Shown here one piece after another: positions 44,253 through 54,789 of a stretch of 64,000 nucleotides of DNA (its first letter is position 1; the number at the start of each line of letters is the position of its first letter). The stretch comes from Trichosporon coremiiforme (lineage: Eukaryota; Basidiomycota; Tremellomycetes; Trichosporonales; Trichosporonaceae). The DNA lies in NCBI GenBank assembly GCA_039545355.1, contig BCJJ01000008.1, positions 1,599,004 to 1,663,003 of the forward strand, read 5' to 3'. The notes below the pieces were generated by a model, which worked only from the letters and a program-made list of their open reading frames with translations, made no database searches and was not told the DNA's origin. Both the position numbers and the translations under genes were made by a program.

Positions 44253-47200
44253 TTAGTACTTGCCGCCCTGCGCAGCCTGGGCAGCGTGGTTCAGCGCGCC
44301 CGCGTTTTTTGGCACCTGCGCGCCGGGCTGCTGAGCGTACTCTGCCGGCTGGGCGTAGCTTTGGTTCTGGACGGGGTAGCCCTGCTGGTGGCCGGGGTGC
44401 GCGGCGTGGTTGAGCGCGGCAGCTCCCTGCTGCGCGTACGAGTCTTGTCCGTAGGCGCCGGCGGACTGATAAGACGACTGTTGGAACTGCTGCGGCTGAC
44501 CGGCGGGCTGGGCATACTGACCCTGCTGAACAGCAGGAACGCCGGACTGCTGGGCGTACTGGCCGGGCTGCTGGGCGTACTGGCCGGGCTGCTGGGCGTA
44601 CTGGTTCGGTTGCTGTTGGTACTGGCCAGGCTGCTGCTGCGGGTACTGGCCACCCTGCTGCTGCTGCTGCTGGGCGTACTGCTGGTTCGAGTGGCCGGGC
44701 TGAGCATGCTCGTATGCCTGCTCGGCGGGGTTGTGCGGGTTGACGGGCTTGGGCTCCGCGCCGCGGCCAAAGGCCTCGTCGACCTTCTGCGCATGCCTGT
44801 GAGCGGCGCTGTACTTCTCCTGCTCGTGGCGCTGGGCCTGCGCGAGGCCGGCGAGGTTGGTCGCGCTGCCACCGTTCGTTGAGGGCGCAAAGCTCTGAGG
44901 CGCACCCGACACGACGCTGATGTCGTCGTTGTTAGCGAAACGACCGGTCGTCGGCGTGACGGGGCTCGTGCTCGTTGAGGTCACACTCTTGTTTGCGAGA
45001 TAGCGCGGCGGGGGCGACTCGCACGGGTAGCTGACAGTCTCGCCCGCGCCCTGCTCGCGCTCGACGCGGATGTCGAAGCGCAGCGCACCCGTGTCGAGGT
45101 AGTCGATGCTGGCGTAGTTGCGGCGCGCGAGGATGAAGGGGCGCTTCACCGTCGAGCCGTCCGTGTCCTTGCTGAAGAGGGGCAGCATTGTCTCGTCCGT
45201 CTTCTTGCGGTGCAGCGTGCGGTGCTTGTGGCCAGCGAGGATCGAGACCATCTTGGCGGCACCCGCCGGCGGGGGTGTGTTGACGATGGCCGACGAGATG
45301 ACGTTGAGCATGTAGCGGTGGTCCTGCTCAGGGGTAACCTTGACGCCGCTGCGGAGCTTGTGCTTGTGCGTGAAGAGCTTGCCGACGGCGGCGAGGTGCA
45401 CGTCGCCAGACAGGAAGGTGATGCGGACGTTCTGCGTGCGCGCGATGCGCTGCATCTCGAGGACGAGCCAGTTGCGCTCCTTCTTGTGCGTGTTCGCGCA
45501 CCAGTGGTCGTTCAGGTCGTCGAGGAGCTCGGCGCTCTGGTCAAACTTGTTCACGAAACTACCGAGGCCAAGCGCGTTGCGGCGCGCGAGCATCGTGATC
45601 GGGTTCCACTTGTACTCGAGGAAGTGCTCGAGGAAGGACATGCGCGGGTACGCGATCGGCACGCCGAGCTGGATGACGACCTGCTCGACGGTCTGTGGGA
45701 GCTGGGCAATCGCGTTGAACGCCTTCTGGTACGACTTCGGCGAGACGATCTGCGTCAGGCGGCGCTCGGCACGGCAGTCGAGCAGCAGCATAGCGACCTT
45801 GGGGCCGAGGTACGTGATGAGCGAGTGCGAGCGCTGGCCCTGGATCCACGGGCCGGCCTCGCCGATGAGCATGGACGGGATCGGGTGGTTGGCGGGGCCG
45901 TCGCCCTGCCCGTCGACCGCGTCGACCGTGAACAGCTGGAACGCGAGGAACCAGAAGTAGCCGCGCGTGCCGATGTACGAGAAGACGGGGCTCGCCATCG
46001 TCTCGTCGTCGTACGTGCCGAAACCGTCGATCAGGTCGTGGTCGTCGAGCATGTTGACCATGGGGATCGTCGAGTTGGCCTTGGCGAAGGCGCTGCTGCG
46101 GAACGACTTGCAGTAGTGGTTGAAGTAGAAGCGGTCGATGGCGACCTTCATGTCGTCGGTGAGGGCGTGGTTGATCTTGTCCTTGCGGGTCTTGGCGTTG
46201 ATCCACGACTGAAGCTCCTTCTCCTTCGTGATCGCGTCGCAGTAGAGCTGATCTCCGCCTCCGACCATGCAGTGGTACGGCTGCTCCGCGTGCTTGGTGA
46301 GGACGTCTTCCCAGAGGGGCGAGAAGCCCGTGTCGTACTTGCCCTTGAACTCCTCCTGGTTGACGCCGCCCGAGAAGCCGTTGCACGAATGCGCGACCCA
46401 GCGCATGTTCTGCCCGCGGGCGGGGATGAAGAAGGACAGCTCGCCTCCGCCGTTGATCGAGTAGTAGACCTTGGTCTCCTGGTCTTGGAGCGGGATCTGG
46501 ATCATGAAGCGCCAGAACGAGCACGGTCCCTGGGTCACATCGTTGTACGTCAGGATGCATTGTCCGCCGATCTTCTCGGATGCACCGCCGAGCGAGAGCG
46601 TGAGGTACGGCGGAGGGCTGAGGATCGAACCCTTGTCCGCGGTGACGACGAGGGCGGCGCCGTGCCAGACGCCGTTCACGACCGAGTAGTAGTTGAGGAG
46701 GGGGCCGCACCTTCATGTCAGTGTGTGTGCGTGGTGTGCATGTTGTGCATGGCGTGCACGGACGCACGAGGCTGTATACCCACGCCTCGCGCCCGCGACT
46801 GCCTGGGCGGGCTGATGACTCACATGAACTGGATGTGCGGCTGCATGACACCAGGAATCGCGCCTCCGGCCGGTCCGGCTCCCTCGATGTCGGCCACGCT
46901 AGGACCAGGCCCCGAGTAAGGCGACTTTTCATCCTGGCCGCCCTGCGAGCCGTGAGACGAGTACCGCTCGAGCAGGCTCTGCGAGCTCTGGCTGCTGCGG
47001 CGCGTCGGGGCCACCTGCGCGGCGCCCGGCTGGCCGGACTGGCCGGGCTGGCCCTGCTGGCTCGGGTGGCAAGGGTCGAAGGGCTGGGCCTGCTGGTTGG
47101 CGTCGGGGTCGGTCTCGCGGGCGTAGGGCATGTAAGTGCTGGCATGGAGGGCGGGATGCTTGTAGTAGGACGAGTGAGCATCCTGGGCGGCCTGGCGGTT

Positions 47201-47278
47201 GAAGCGCTCCTCGCGGCGCTTCTCTCTCCAGCCGGTGGTATCCCTGGGGTCAGGACAATAAGAGGGGGCGGCTCACAT
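44253..47278 (-). CDS. PhoD-like phosphatase-domain protein
   Basis: 959 residues from minus-strand exons 47278-47277 (only AT of the start codon), 47243-46824 and 46710-44253. The N-terminal region (MDTTGWREKRREERFNRQAA) is polar and disordered up to MQPHIQFM. The splice restores QFMCGPLLNYYSVVNGVWHG. The metallophosphatase core shows MVGGGDQLYCDAI, NMLDDHDLIDGFGTY, FLSGDVHLAAVG and SSAIVNTPPP, matching PhoD-like two-metal sites (GGDQ, DDHD, SGDVH). The C-terminal ~180 residues are Gln/Tyr/Pro-rich with repeats of QYAQQPG. Similar fungal proteins are uncharacterised and possibly membrane- or vacuole-associated. Substrate unknown. Confidence 0.85.
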
Positions 47279-48631
47279 GATGGGGGTGGATGGACGGCGG
47301 GGTCGCTAGAAGCTAGGGAAGAAGGGCAGGTGGATGGATGCAAAGAGAATGTTGAGGTGTCGATTGTGCGTTGTGCAAAGAGTTGCGGCGGCGGTGCTGT
47401 GTGTGTGTGCGAGTTGAGGATCGAGGACTGGCAACTTTGTTTTCCGGACTGAGTAGAGTCCTGAGGATCCTGAGGATGGATAGCCATGCCAAGGCGCGGT
47501 GCCTGGGTCTCTTCTCCCCTGGTCCCGCGGCCAGCTACAACCTTGGATTGCTCTTGGGCTCCGAGGCGAGCCGCCGAGTGAGCAGGCGTCGGAGAGCCCA
47601 AGGCTGGCGGCCGCCGGCCTGCAGCGTCTGCATGTTTGGCCCAGTCCGGAATGCAGTCACGTGCAAAGTTGACGTCACTGAGCGAGTTGGCCTCGGGCGT
47701 CGTGCCTCTTGTGCTTGACGCGCCTCAGGTCACGGAAACATGAGCTCGATCGACAAGCCATCGCAGCGGGCGGGCGCCCCAAGGCGTCCGCAGCGAATCG
47801 GGTCCCTCGCGATGCATCCTTCCTGACCTCCAGACGCTTGCTATTTTCGGTGGATGAGGCCATGCGCCCTCCATTCACCGTCTTCTCACTCGCTCTGAAT
47901 CAATCCTTGCATCCCCTGTCTGCCCGCTGTCCGTGGACTGCAAGTATATTCATTCACCCCGTTTGGCGTTACGGCAACGCACGACACTGCGGTAAGCACG
48001 CGTATGCACGGTAAGTACGGCAGGAGGGCGCCGGTCACATCCGTAGAAGCTCAGAAGCGTTCCTCGTTGTTCCTCGTTTGTCCTGAGATCGCTGGATTAC
48101 CGGATTGCTTCCGCTAGTTAATCACCGATGTCCCAGTCCCAAGATTCCGGAACCCCCTCGGTCACATCGCTCTACGTTCACGCCTTCACTGATCTGCAGA
48201 AGCATCAAGCGACCTAAGGGACCGAAGCCTACGTACGCCAATGCACGCGTCATGATAAGAGAGACGCGCCGCGATAAGCCCTGTGCAGCTCGGTTACTCA
48301 AACGTGCACAGTAATGCGGCATGGCCAGTGCCGTTCCGAACGTCGACGCCGAGTTGCACGACTGCCCCGAGATAACCGCCTAGTCTGAACGATAGGCAGG
48401 CCAGTTGTGGGCATCGCCATGCCGCACTCTTGACGTCATACCCTCATTTCACGACCCAGACCGTCAGGTGTGGCACATAACCCGTAGCTCTCCGGGACCA
48501 GCCGACTTCGCATGGTGAAGGAGTATAGTAATTCATAACAGAACAAGATACACTATGGTGGCTCAAGACGAGTGCGGCGTCCTGCTGAAGGGCGCGCGTA
48601 TCAGTTGCCATCGGTGCAGCCGAGCACCAGC
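47279..48631. other. Intergenic region, 1.35 kb
   Basis: Upstream of the PhoD-like gene and downstream of the small Cys-rich gene. Frames here show no motif and the sequence carries no RNA gene I can recognise. Confidence 0.4.
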
Positions 48632-48847
48632 TTACTTTCCGTCGGCGTTGATCGAGTTGGCCGTGGCCATCTTGCGGTCGCCGACCACGCGGCTAGCGTC
48701 ATCGGCGTTGCTGTACATGATCCCGGCGCCCGCATACAGCTGCTGGCAGATGTAGGGCAGGTACTGGGCGCAGTTGTCGTTGTCGCAGCTGAAGCCCTCG
48801 CGGCCGACGCTGTCGCAGAGGTAGGTCGGGAAGCAGTTCTCGGCCAT
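48632..48847 (-). CDS. Small Cys-rich protein, paralogue 1 (incomplete or decayed)
   Basis: Mature-type region MAENCFPTYLCDSVGREGFS, CDNDNCAQYLPYICQQLY and AGAGIMYSNADD, then a stop at 48632: 71 residues with six Cys in the C...C...C...C...C...C pattern of its neighbour at 49475. The preceding codons ALVVTA look like the end of a signal peptide (cleavage after AMA). They lie next to an acceptor-like GTGCAG, so an upstream exon should supply the start, but I could not find one with a hydrophobic signal core. Either an exon is missed or the gene has lost its secretion signal. Function unknown. Confidence 0.45.
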   Translation of the reverse strand: MAENCFPTYLCDSVGREGFSCDNDNCAQYLPYICQQLYAGAGIMYSNADDASRVVGDRKMATANSINADGK

Positions 48848-49474
48848 GGCGGTGACAACCAATGCTCTGCACCGCACAGAAACACATTGGACCAAGTCGA
48901 AGGTGTACAGCTTTCCAATGATAATTGCAGTATTCACTGTTACGGAACTACACACTGACGCATTCCGCTGGACGTCGAGTTTCCGGACTCACGAGTACCT
49001 TCTTGCCTTAATGCACCACAGTGCATGTTATTGCTCCGCATGAGCTTATCGAGAGTCTGCATAAAGGTCGCGAGCAGACGGCAGCAGTCGTAAAGGGGAG
49101 TGATGTCGAATTTGGGGGGCCACGCCGATCTTGCAGTCCGCGACCTCGCGACGCTGTTGAACTTTTAGTTGTCCTTCGACGCGCAGAGTTCTGGCGTCTT
49201 CGCCCAACTGATCAGGTCGTATGTGAGATGGGTTCAGTCTTCATCTCCTTGTCTCGCGGACGGAACAATCTGCAGCATGACTGTATACTGTAGAGGGAGA
49301 GCTCTATTGGGCACTACAAACAAGTCTCTGGGTGGCTCTTAGGCAAACAGGTCACCCTTGAATCTACCAGTGCCATCGCTGCTCAGCGTCTTCGGGGCAA
49401 TCCTCCCGCTTGACTGTACGCTTGACTGTACTCCAGTGCATTCTTTACAGTATTTAGAAGCTCAATCACACTTC
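48848..49474. other. Intergenic region between the Cys-rich paralogues
   Basis: Could contain the missing first exon of the left paralogue (minus strand). Candidate ATGs near 49020-49045 do not give a signal peptide. Nothing else seen. Confidence 0.35.
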
Positions 49475-49901
49475 CTACTGGGCTCTGGCGCTCGGTGATG
49501 CAAACTCGGCCGACAAGGAAGGGGACGCGACCGCAATCACATTTTTGATATCCTTGGCCAGAGCGGTCTTGCGTTTGGCGACAGTGCGATCCTGTTCCGT
49601 AACCTCTCCATCGCCATCGACTGTTGCGTCTGTTAGGATACCGGCTCCCGCGCAGAACTGGTCGTAGAGGTTCTTCAAGTATTTCGCGCAGTCGCCATTA
49701 GGAGACTCGCAGCTGAAACCCTCGTTCTTGACGCGTTCGCACAGCTCATCCGGGGCGCAGGCTTGCGCAGCCGAGATCGAGACAGCGAGGACGATAAAAG
49801 CGATGGAGCTTGAGAGTCTTCTGTCGAAGTATGATATCTGAGAATGGTCGGGTTGGTCGTGGGCGTTTGTAGGTGGAATACACAGAGAGCAAAGTCGCCA
49901 T
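49475..49901 (-). CDS. Small secreted Cys-rich protein, paralogue 2
   Basis: 121 residues from minus-strand exons 49901-49882 and 49820-49475. The splice of ATGGCGACTTTGCTCTCTGT to the next exon gives MATLLSVRLSSSIAFIVLAV, then SISAAQA, a well-formed signal peptide with a cleavage site after AQA. The mature part ACAPDELCERVKNEGFSCES, DCAKYLKNLYDQFCAGAGIL has six Cys aligned with paralogue 1. A Lys/Thr-rich helix and a Ser/Ala tail (SPSLSAEFASPSARAQ) follow. The intronless reading instead starts at 49939 and lacks an N-terminal signal. Small secreted proteins of this kind are often cell-surface or effector-like; no function is inferred. Confidence 0.6.
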
Positions 49902-50220
49902 TTATAGCAGAGGTTAAGCATGCATAGAGATGTGTTCATCGCCTCAGCGCAATGAGCACTATGGGGTTCTAGTCACAGGTGCTCCGACGGCTGAGGGGCG
50001 GGCATCGCTGATGACCGCTGATAGGTGGGCGAAGTGCCGAACCTCGCAACCGAACTGCAAAGGGGAGCAAGAGTGACGGCTACCAGAAACAGGACCTGTA
50101 GTATTCGCAAGTCGTAGAACAGCGCATGACGATACGCAGGTCAGGATTCTTGGGCGAGGCGGTGCGCATTGCAGTCTTGATGAACTGACGCCTTCGAGGC
50201 AGTGGGAGCATCGGGCCGAT

Positions 50221-50264
50221 CACTTTATCTTCGGCTGAAATTCACTTTATCTTCGGCTGAAATT
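50221..50264. repeat. Perfect 22-base tandem duplication
   Basis: Two identical 22-base copies, each beginning CACTTTATCTTCGGCTGAAA and ending TT, at 50221-50242 and 50243-50264. Recent slippage or local duplication in intergenic DNA. Confidence 0.9.
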
Positions 50265-50669
50265 AACCGCTCTGAAGACTCACGTCGCCGCACCGTCATC
50301 AATTCGCTCCTTCACGTAGCAGTGCTCCAGCGTCGATCGCATGCTGTCTCCAGGTTGAAAGCATCAGATGCAACGCGTTTCCTGTTTCACTGCCGTAACT
50401 TCAGACGCGTTCTGAAATATGCTAAGCTGTTCACAGCTGTGAAAGTAGCTTCGCTGCGGTGCATCTCGTGGTCTCGTGACCAGCTAAATAGCTCCATTGG
50501 CAACGGCTCATGAGCGCATGTTCTTTTCTACGATGATCCTGACTCCAAGCTGGACTCTGGATCGAACCTATCAAACAGATTAACATCTACGGTCTACGAA
50601 GTATAAGAATCGGCCCTTTTGCCAGCACTATGGCCCACTACCGACACCGAAACCGTTTCGCAACGCAAC

Positions 50670-50984
50670 ATAAAGCTCCTCATCGCTTTCGCTCTCGCCT
50701 CTTGTGTCACCTTCGCGGCCGCGCACCCCGTGATGGGGGGTCAAACCACAGCCAGCTTCGAAACAGAGCTTTTAGACCACCTGCGCTGCCTGCACTTGGA
50801 AATCGGTATTCTTTCAGTTATAAAAGGTTCATCTCCCCCCATTCATGGTGCACATGCCGGTCACACACTAAGCCCTCTAGGACGCAGAACAGTATCTTCT
50901 CCCAAAACCACGTGCCCTCCACCAGTTGGAAGCCGTGAACAGAAGGATTGCTTGTATGAGCCCTGTAGCCTATTCGGTGTGTAA
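50670..50984 (+). pseudogene. Secreted-protein reading frame with ATA at the start position
   Basis: The frame reads (I)KLLIAFALASCVTFAAAHPV, a textbook signal peptide if the first codon were ATG; it is ATA at 50670. The frame continues 104 codons to a stop at 50984 with SFETELLDHLRCLHLEIGIL and several Pro and Cys residues, no recognised domain. The nearest upstream ATG (50630) is in another frame. It may be a start-codon-loss pseudogene, a gene with an unseen upstream exon, or chance. Confidence 0.3.
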
Positions 50985-51078
50985 TTGCCAGCAACTGTCC
51001 GATTCATTGCCTGATCCATAATCGATGCATTATCCTCTTTGCTTCTGACTGTGCTCTCATATAACCCAGCGCCCTGAC

Positions 51079-52620
51079 TCAGTCCTGGTACCGGAAGTTG
51101 GGGTCGCCCTCGAGCACGATACCCTCTTTGTCTGCCTTGTGGTTCTTCCACCTCATCCAGAACTTGAGCGCGATGGCGGCCGCAATCGCGACGATGTTCG
51201 TCGCGACAGTGAACCACACGCCTGTCGGGTATCCCTGCTTCGCCTCTTTCTGCTGGAACGTGACGCTGGCGAGGATGCCGCCGACACCGCCCCAAGCGAT
51301 GACAAGGGCAGACGCGAAAGCGCGCTTGGACTGTGCGCGAATGCTGCACTGGCTCCAGCTCGTGACGAGGGGAACATTGCTCTGGCATCCTCCGACAGTG
51401 AGGAAGATGCCAGCGTAGCGCGCCGCCTTGTTTCCCTTGATCTGGGAGTACATGACCGTGCCGACCAGGGTGGAGCAGGAGTTGAGCACGAACATCCACG
51501 CGCGCATGTGCGGCTTGCGGTCGGAGATCTGCGCCGTGATCCATCCCGGAATCATCGCGTAGAAATACGCTGGCACGCCCAGCAGCATCTGCTCAATGCT
51601 CTTCTTGAAGCCCATCGAAAGTAGGATCATTGGAAGGAAGTACCCGAGCGAGTAGGCGCAGATCGCGCTGACGCCGAAGAGGTACGCGAACACCCAGAGC
51701 TTGATCTCACAGATGTAGCTGCCCAGCTTGCGCCATGTGAGCGGGTCCGGGACGCTGTCTTTCCGGTCCCGCTCGATGCGCACTTTGACGAGCTCCCGCT
51801 GCTCCACGGAAAGAAACTTGGCTTTGTCGGGGAAGTCGACGAGGACGAGGATTGCAATGATGCCGATAAAAACGGTGATGATGCCGTACATCGTGAACGT
51901 CCAGCGCCATCCGCTGTGCCCCTGCAACCCATCCATGAGCGTGAAGCAATATGCGACCGGGTTAAACAGCTGCGACGCGGTCGCCGCCGTGATGTAAAAC
52001 AGCGCGTTCCGCGACGCCATCTGCCGTCGCGGGTACCATGTGGCAATGATGTAGGTCGCGCCGGGGAACAACGTTGCCTCGAACAGTCCGAGGACGGCGC
52101 GAAGTCCAGCCAAACCCTGCCAGCTCGGCACCCACCCCATGCCGATTGTCGTAACCCCCCAGAGCACAGTCGCGACACCGAGCCAGATGCGTGGACCAAA
52201 CTTGCGCAAGCCGATTTGCGACTGTCGTCAACACTGTTTACCTTTCATAAGATGGCTCACCGGCACCTCGAAGATGATATACGGCACGAAGAACAGCAAC
52301 GTCGCGATCGAATAGTGCATACCCTCGCCGGTTCCGATGTCGCGGTCCATCTGGAGATTGTTTGCTGCTCGCACCAGACCGAGGTTGGAGCGGTCAATCA
52401 GCGAGATGGCGTAAAGTGCGGCGAGAATGGGGACGAGGCGCACGTCAACTTTACGCATCGTGCGGTGCACGAACGCTGGATCAAAGCCCGCGTCGATGTC
52501 GTCCGTATGCGCGTCGTAGTGGTCATCGCCAAGCTCCCCTTTCTCCAGGTGGGCAACCTCGCCCTTCTCGCTGTCGACGTCGGGCTTGCTGTCAGAGAGT
52601 GTTGAGTTCATGGTAGTCAT
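51079..52620 (-). CDS. MFS transporter, anion:cation symporter (Dal5-like) family
   Basis: 500 residues from exons 52620-52261 and 52221-51079. The N-terminal cytosolic part is acidic (DDHYDAHTDDIDAGFDP), followed by RTMRKVDVRLVPILAALYAI. Splicing at CCG|GTGAGC gives FVPYIIFEVPSQIGLRKFGP then RIWLGVATVLWG, the classic TM2-TM3 loop of the allantoate/nicotinate permease group. Other marks: GWVPSWQGLAGLRAVLGLFE, PGATYIIATWYPRRQMASRN, a central loop with DPLTWRKLGSYICEIKLW and about twelve hydrophobic spans. Members take up organic anions such as allantoate, nicotinate, pantothenate or sugar acids. The substrate here is not deducible. Confidence 0.85.
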
Positions 52621-53532
52621 GCGCGCAGACCCGTTTCTTCCTTGAAACGTCTTTATATGTAGAGGAGCTCCTCATGTGACTCATATCGAGAGCAACAGCC
52701 TCTTGTACGGTGTTCAGGTACCATGGGGCGGAGAAGCCATGCAGTACTTAAGAGATCAATCGGCAATCGGCAATCATCAAGGCTTGGCAGACCGATATGA
52801 CACTGAGGTGCGGAGGAACGAGACGACGGCCGCGACTTCTGGGGATGACCTGGGGTCTCCATGTACGTACTCTCCGCTTCTCCAAGGGGCCCAGACTCAC
52901 GACGAGCGCTGGAATCCGGACATGGAATCCGGATATGCAGTGTATCGCGAGTCTGGCTGCAAGGCATGCTGTGTGTCGCGTTGCCAGTCGCGGATTTCGG
53001 TCCGGAGTTGTGGAGCGGGTGCGAGTGCGGAGGTGCGGATTGATGCGGATGTTGCGTGGGAGTTGCGCTGATTGCCTAGTTTTACCGTGTCATGTGCCAA
53101 CGTTGCGGTTATTCCCTGCTGTGAGCGGGTGAACTTGCGGAATATCGTCAGCACAGGTGGGCAGGAGGTGTATCGCCTGCTAGTCTCCATGTTGATGGGT
53201 ATGATGAGATGCCTGCATGTATCTTCGAAGTGTGCAGGAAGGAAGACCCAACAGAAGTCGCTACGACCTCACCAGATCTCTCACTTGCTTGCTTTGAATG
53301 CTACCATGTGTTGGATAATCGACCGTGGGAAATCTTGAATCTGCGAGAAGCGAGCTCGAACATAGATTCTGAAATCGAAACCGTAAATCGCTTCTTTGAA
53401 TTTTGTGACCGTGGTAACCGTGAATCGTTTCATTTCGCTTCGCGACCGTGGGAAACCTCACACCTCCACTTGACTGACCTCCACCTACGACTCTCCTGAC
53501 ATCATGGCACCTACCTCTCAGCTCTGTCCAAC
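52621..53532. other. Divergent intergenic region
   Basis: Promoters of the MFS transporter (minus) and the TatD-like gene (plus). An ATG at 53504 is out of frame with the TatD-like protein and could act as a short upstream ORF. Confidence 0.4.
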
Positions 53533-54653
53533 ATGTGCCCGTCGATTGAGCAGACTCAGCCGAAAGGAGCGGAGAACGGGACGAAGAATCCAGAACCGAA
53601 ACCTGTGAGCATTCCGGACTGGAAGACGCTCGAGCTACCTTCAGATGAGGTCCTGAAGCACCGTGAGTTACTCATCTTGCCCCGCTGACAGCAGTGACGG
53701 ACGCGCACGTCCACCCGACCGACAGCTCGCCGTCAGCGGCCGACTACGATGCCGTGCCGCTCGGATGTCTGGCGGCAATGTCGACATACATCGACCAGGA
53801 CAGCGTGAAGGCTGTCGCTGGGCGGAAAGACATCCAGCCGTGCTTCGGGTACCACCCCTGGTTCGTGCACCGTTACTATCTGAGTGAGCCGCCGTCGAAG
53901 CGCGATCACTACCTTTCCGTCTTCGCGCCGAAGAAGGCGAAACAGGTCGCGGAGCTCGAGACATTGCTGCCCCAGCTGCCGGATCCGGAACCGTTTGAGC
54001 CCTTGCTCGCCGCGATGCGGGAGAACGTCAAATCGTGCGGGGCTATGGTGGGCGAGATTGGTCTGGACGCTACAGCACGCGCGCGGATCTGGCCGCCAAG
54101 AGGCTCGGATGAGCCACCACGGATGACGCCGTTCAAAACAGCGATGGCGCACCAGACCGCAATCTGCAGACTCCAGCTCGAGCTCGCTGACGAGCTCGGC
54201 GTGTCCGCGAGCCTGCACTGCGTGAACGCGAGCGGTGCGATGATGGACCTCCTGAAGGGCCACCGGGGGAACGCGTGTATCCACTCGTGCGGCGGTATGA
54301 GCCCCGACTTCATCACGCAGCTCGCGCGCACCATGCCAAACGTCTATTTCTCGCCGAGTGTGCTCATCACGGCCCGGCTCGGGGACGAGGTCGTCCGCGC
54401 CGTGCCCCGGGATCGCATGCTGGTTGAGAGCGACACCGGCGAGATCAAGGATATCACACGCCTTATTTGGGCTGCGACCGTGTGGATCTCAACTTGCAAG
54501 GGATGGAAGCTAGAGAAGGAGAGCGTGGGTAGAGACGAGGATGACGACGAGGAGGTTTTCGACGAGAAGGGGCATGTGCGGGAGCTCCGCGACGACGAGG
54601 TCTGGACAGTGCAGACGCTGGAGCGCAACTGGGACCGCTTCCTTGGAAGATGA
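53533..54653 (+). CDS. TatD-family metal-dependent hydrolase
   Basis: 362 residues from exons 53533-53662 and 53695-54653; the 32-base intron is among the shortest here. Splicing gives EVLKHLTDAHVHPTDSSPSA, with the HxH metal site of the TatD/amidohydrolase barrel. Further ligands: CFGYHPWFVHRYY, MVGEIGLDATAR (Glu), VSASLHCVNASGA (His), CIHSCGGMSPDFI (His) and MLVESDTGEIKD (Asp). TatD proteins are Mg-dependent 3'-5' DNases. This one belongs to the divergent fungal branch, with insertions after the first strand, and its substrate is uncertain. No targeting signal. Confidence 0.85.
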
Positions 54654-54789
54654 GCCTGATGTACACCATGCAACGCTGACAGATTATGTTATGTGTTCGC
54701 CGGCCACAGTGGGTAACACTAATCGAAGGGCATGAACGTTCTTCGTGCATCACTTATCTCGCGATTATAAACTTATGGGGCTAATGCTT

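Larger units (their letters stand above)
49902..51078. other. Intergenic region, 1.2 kb
   Basis: Apart from the 22-base duplication and the signal-peptide-like frame listed separately, no gene is recognised. The right end is the 3' region of the MFS transporter. Confidence 0.4.

Noticed and set aside
45210..46919. 569-codon plus-strand frame, and a 680-codon minus frame at 45559-47601
   Set aside because: Both overlap the PhoD-like gene in other frames and are extremely Arg/Val/Ala-rich, typical of shadows in GC-rich DNA.
50541..50592. GGTTCGATCC on the minus strand near 50570, like a tRNA B box
   Set aside because: No matching A box and no T-stem or acceptor pairing around it.
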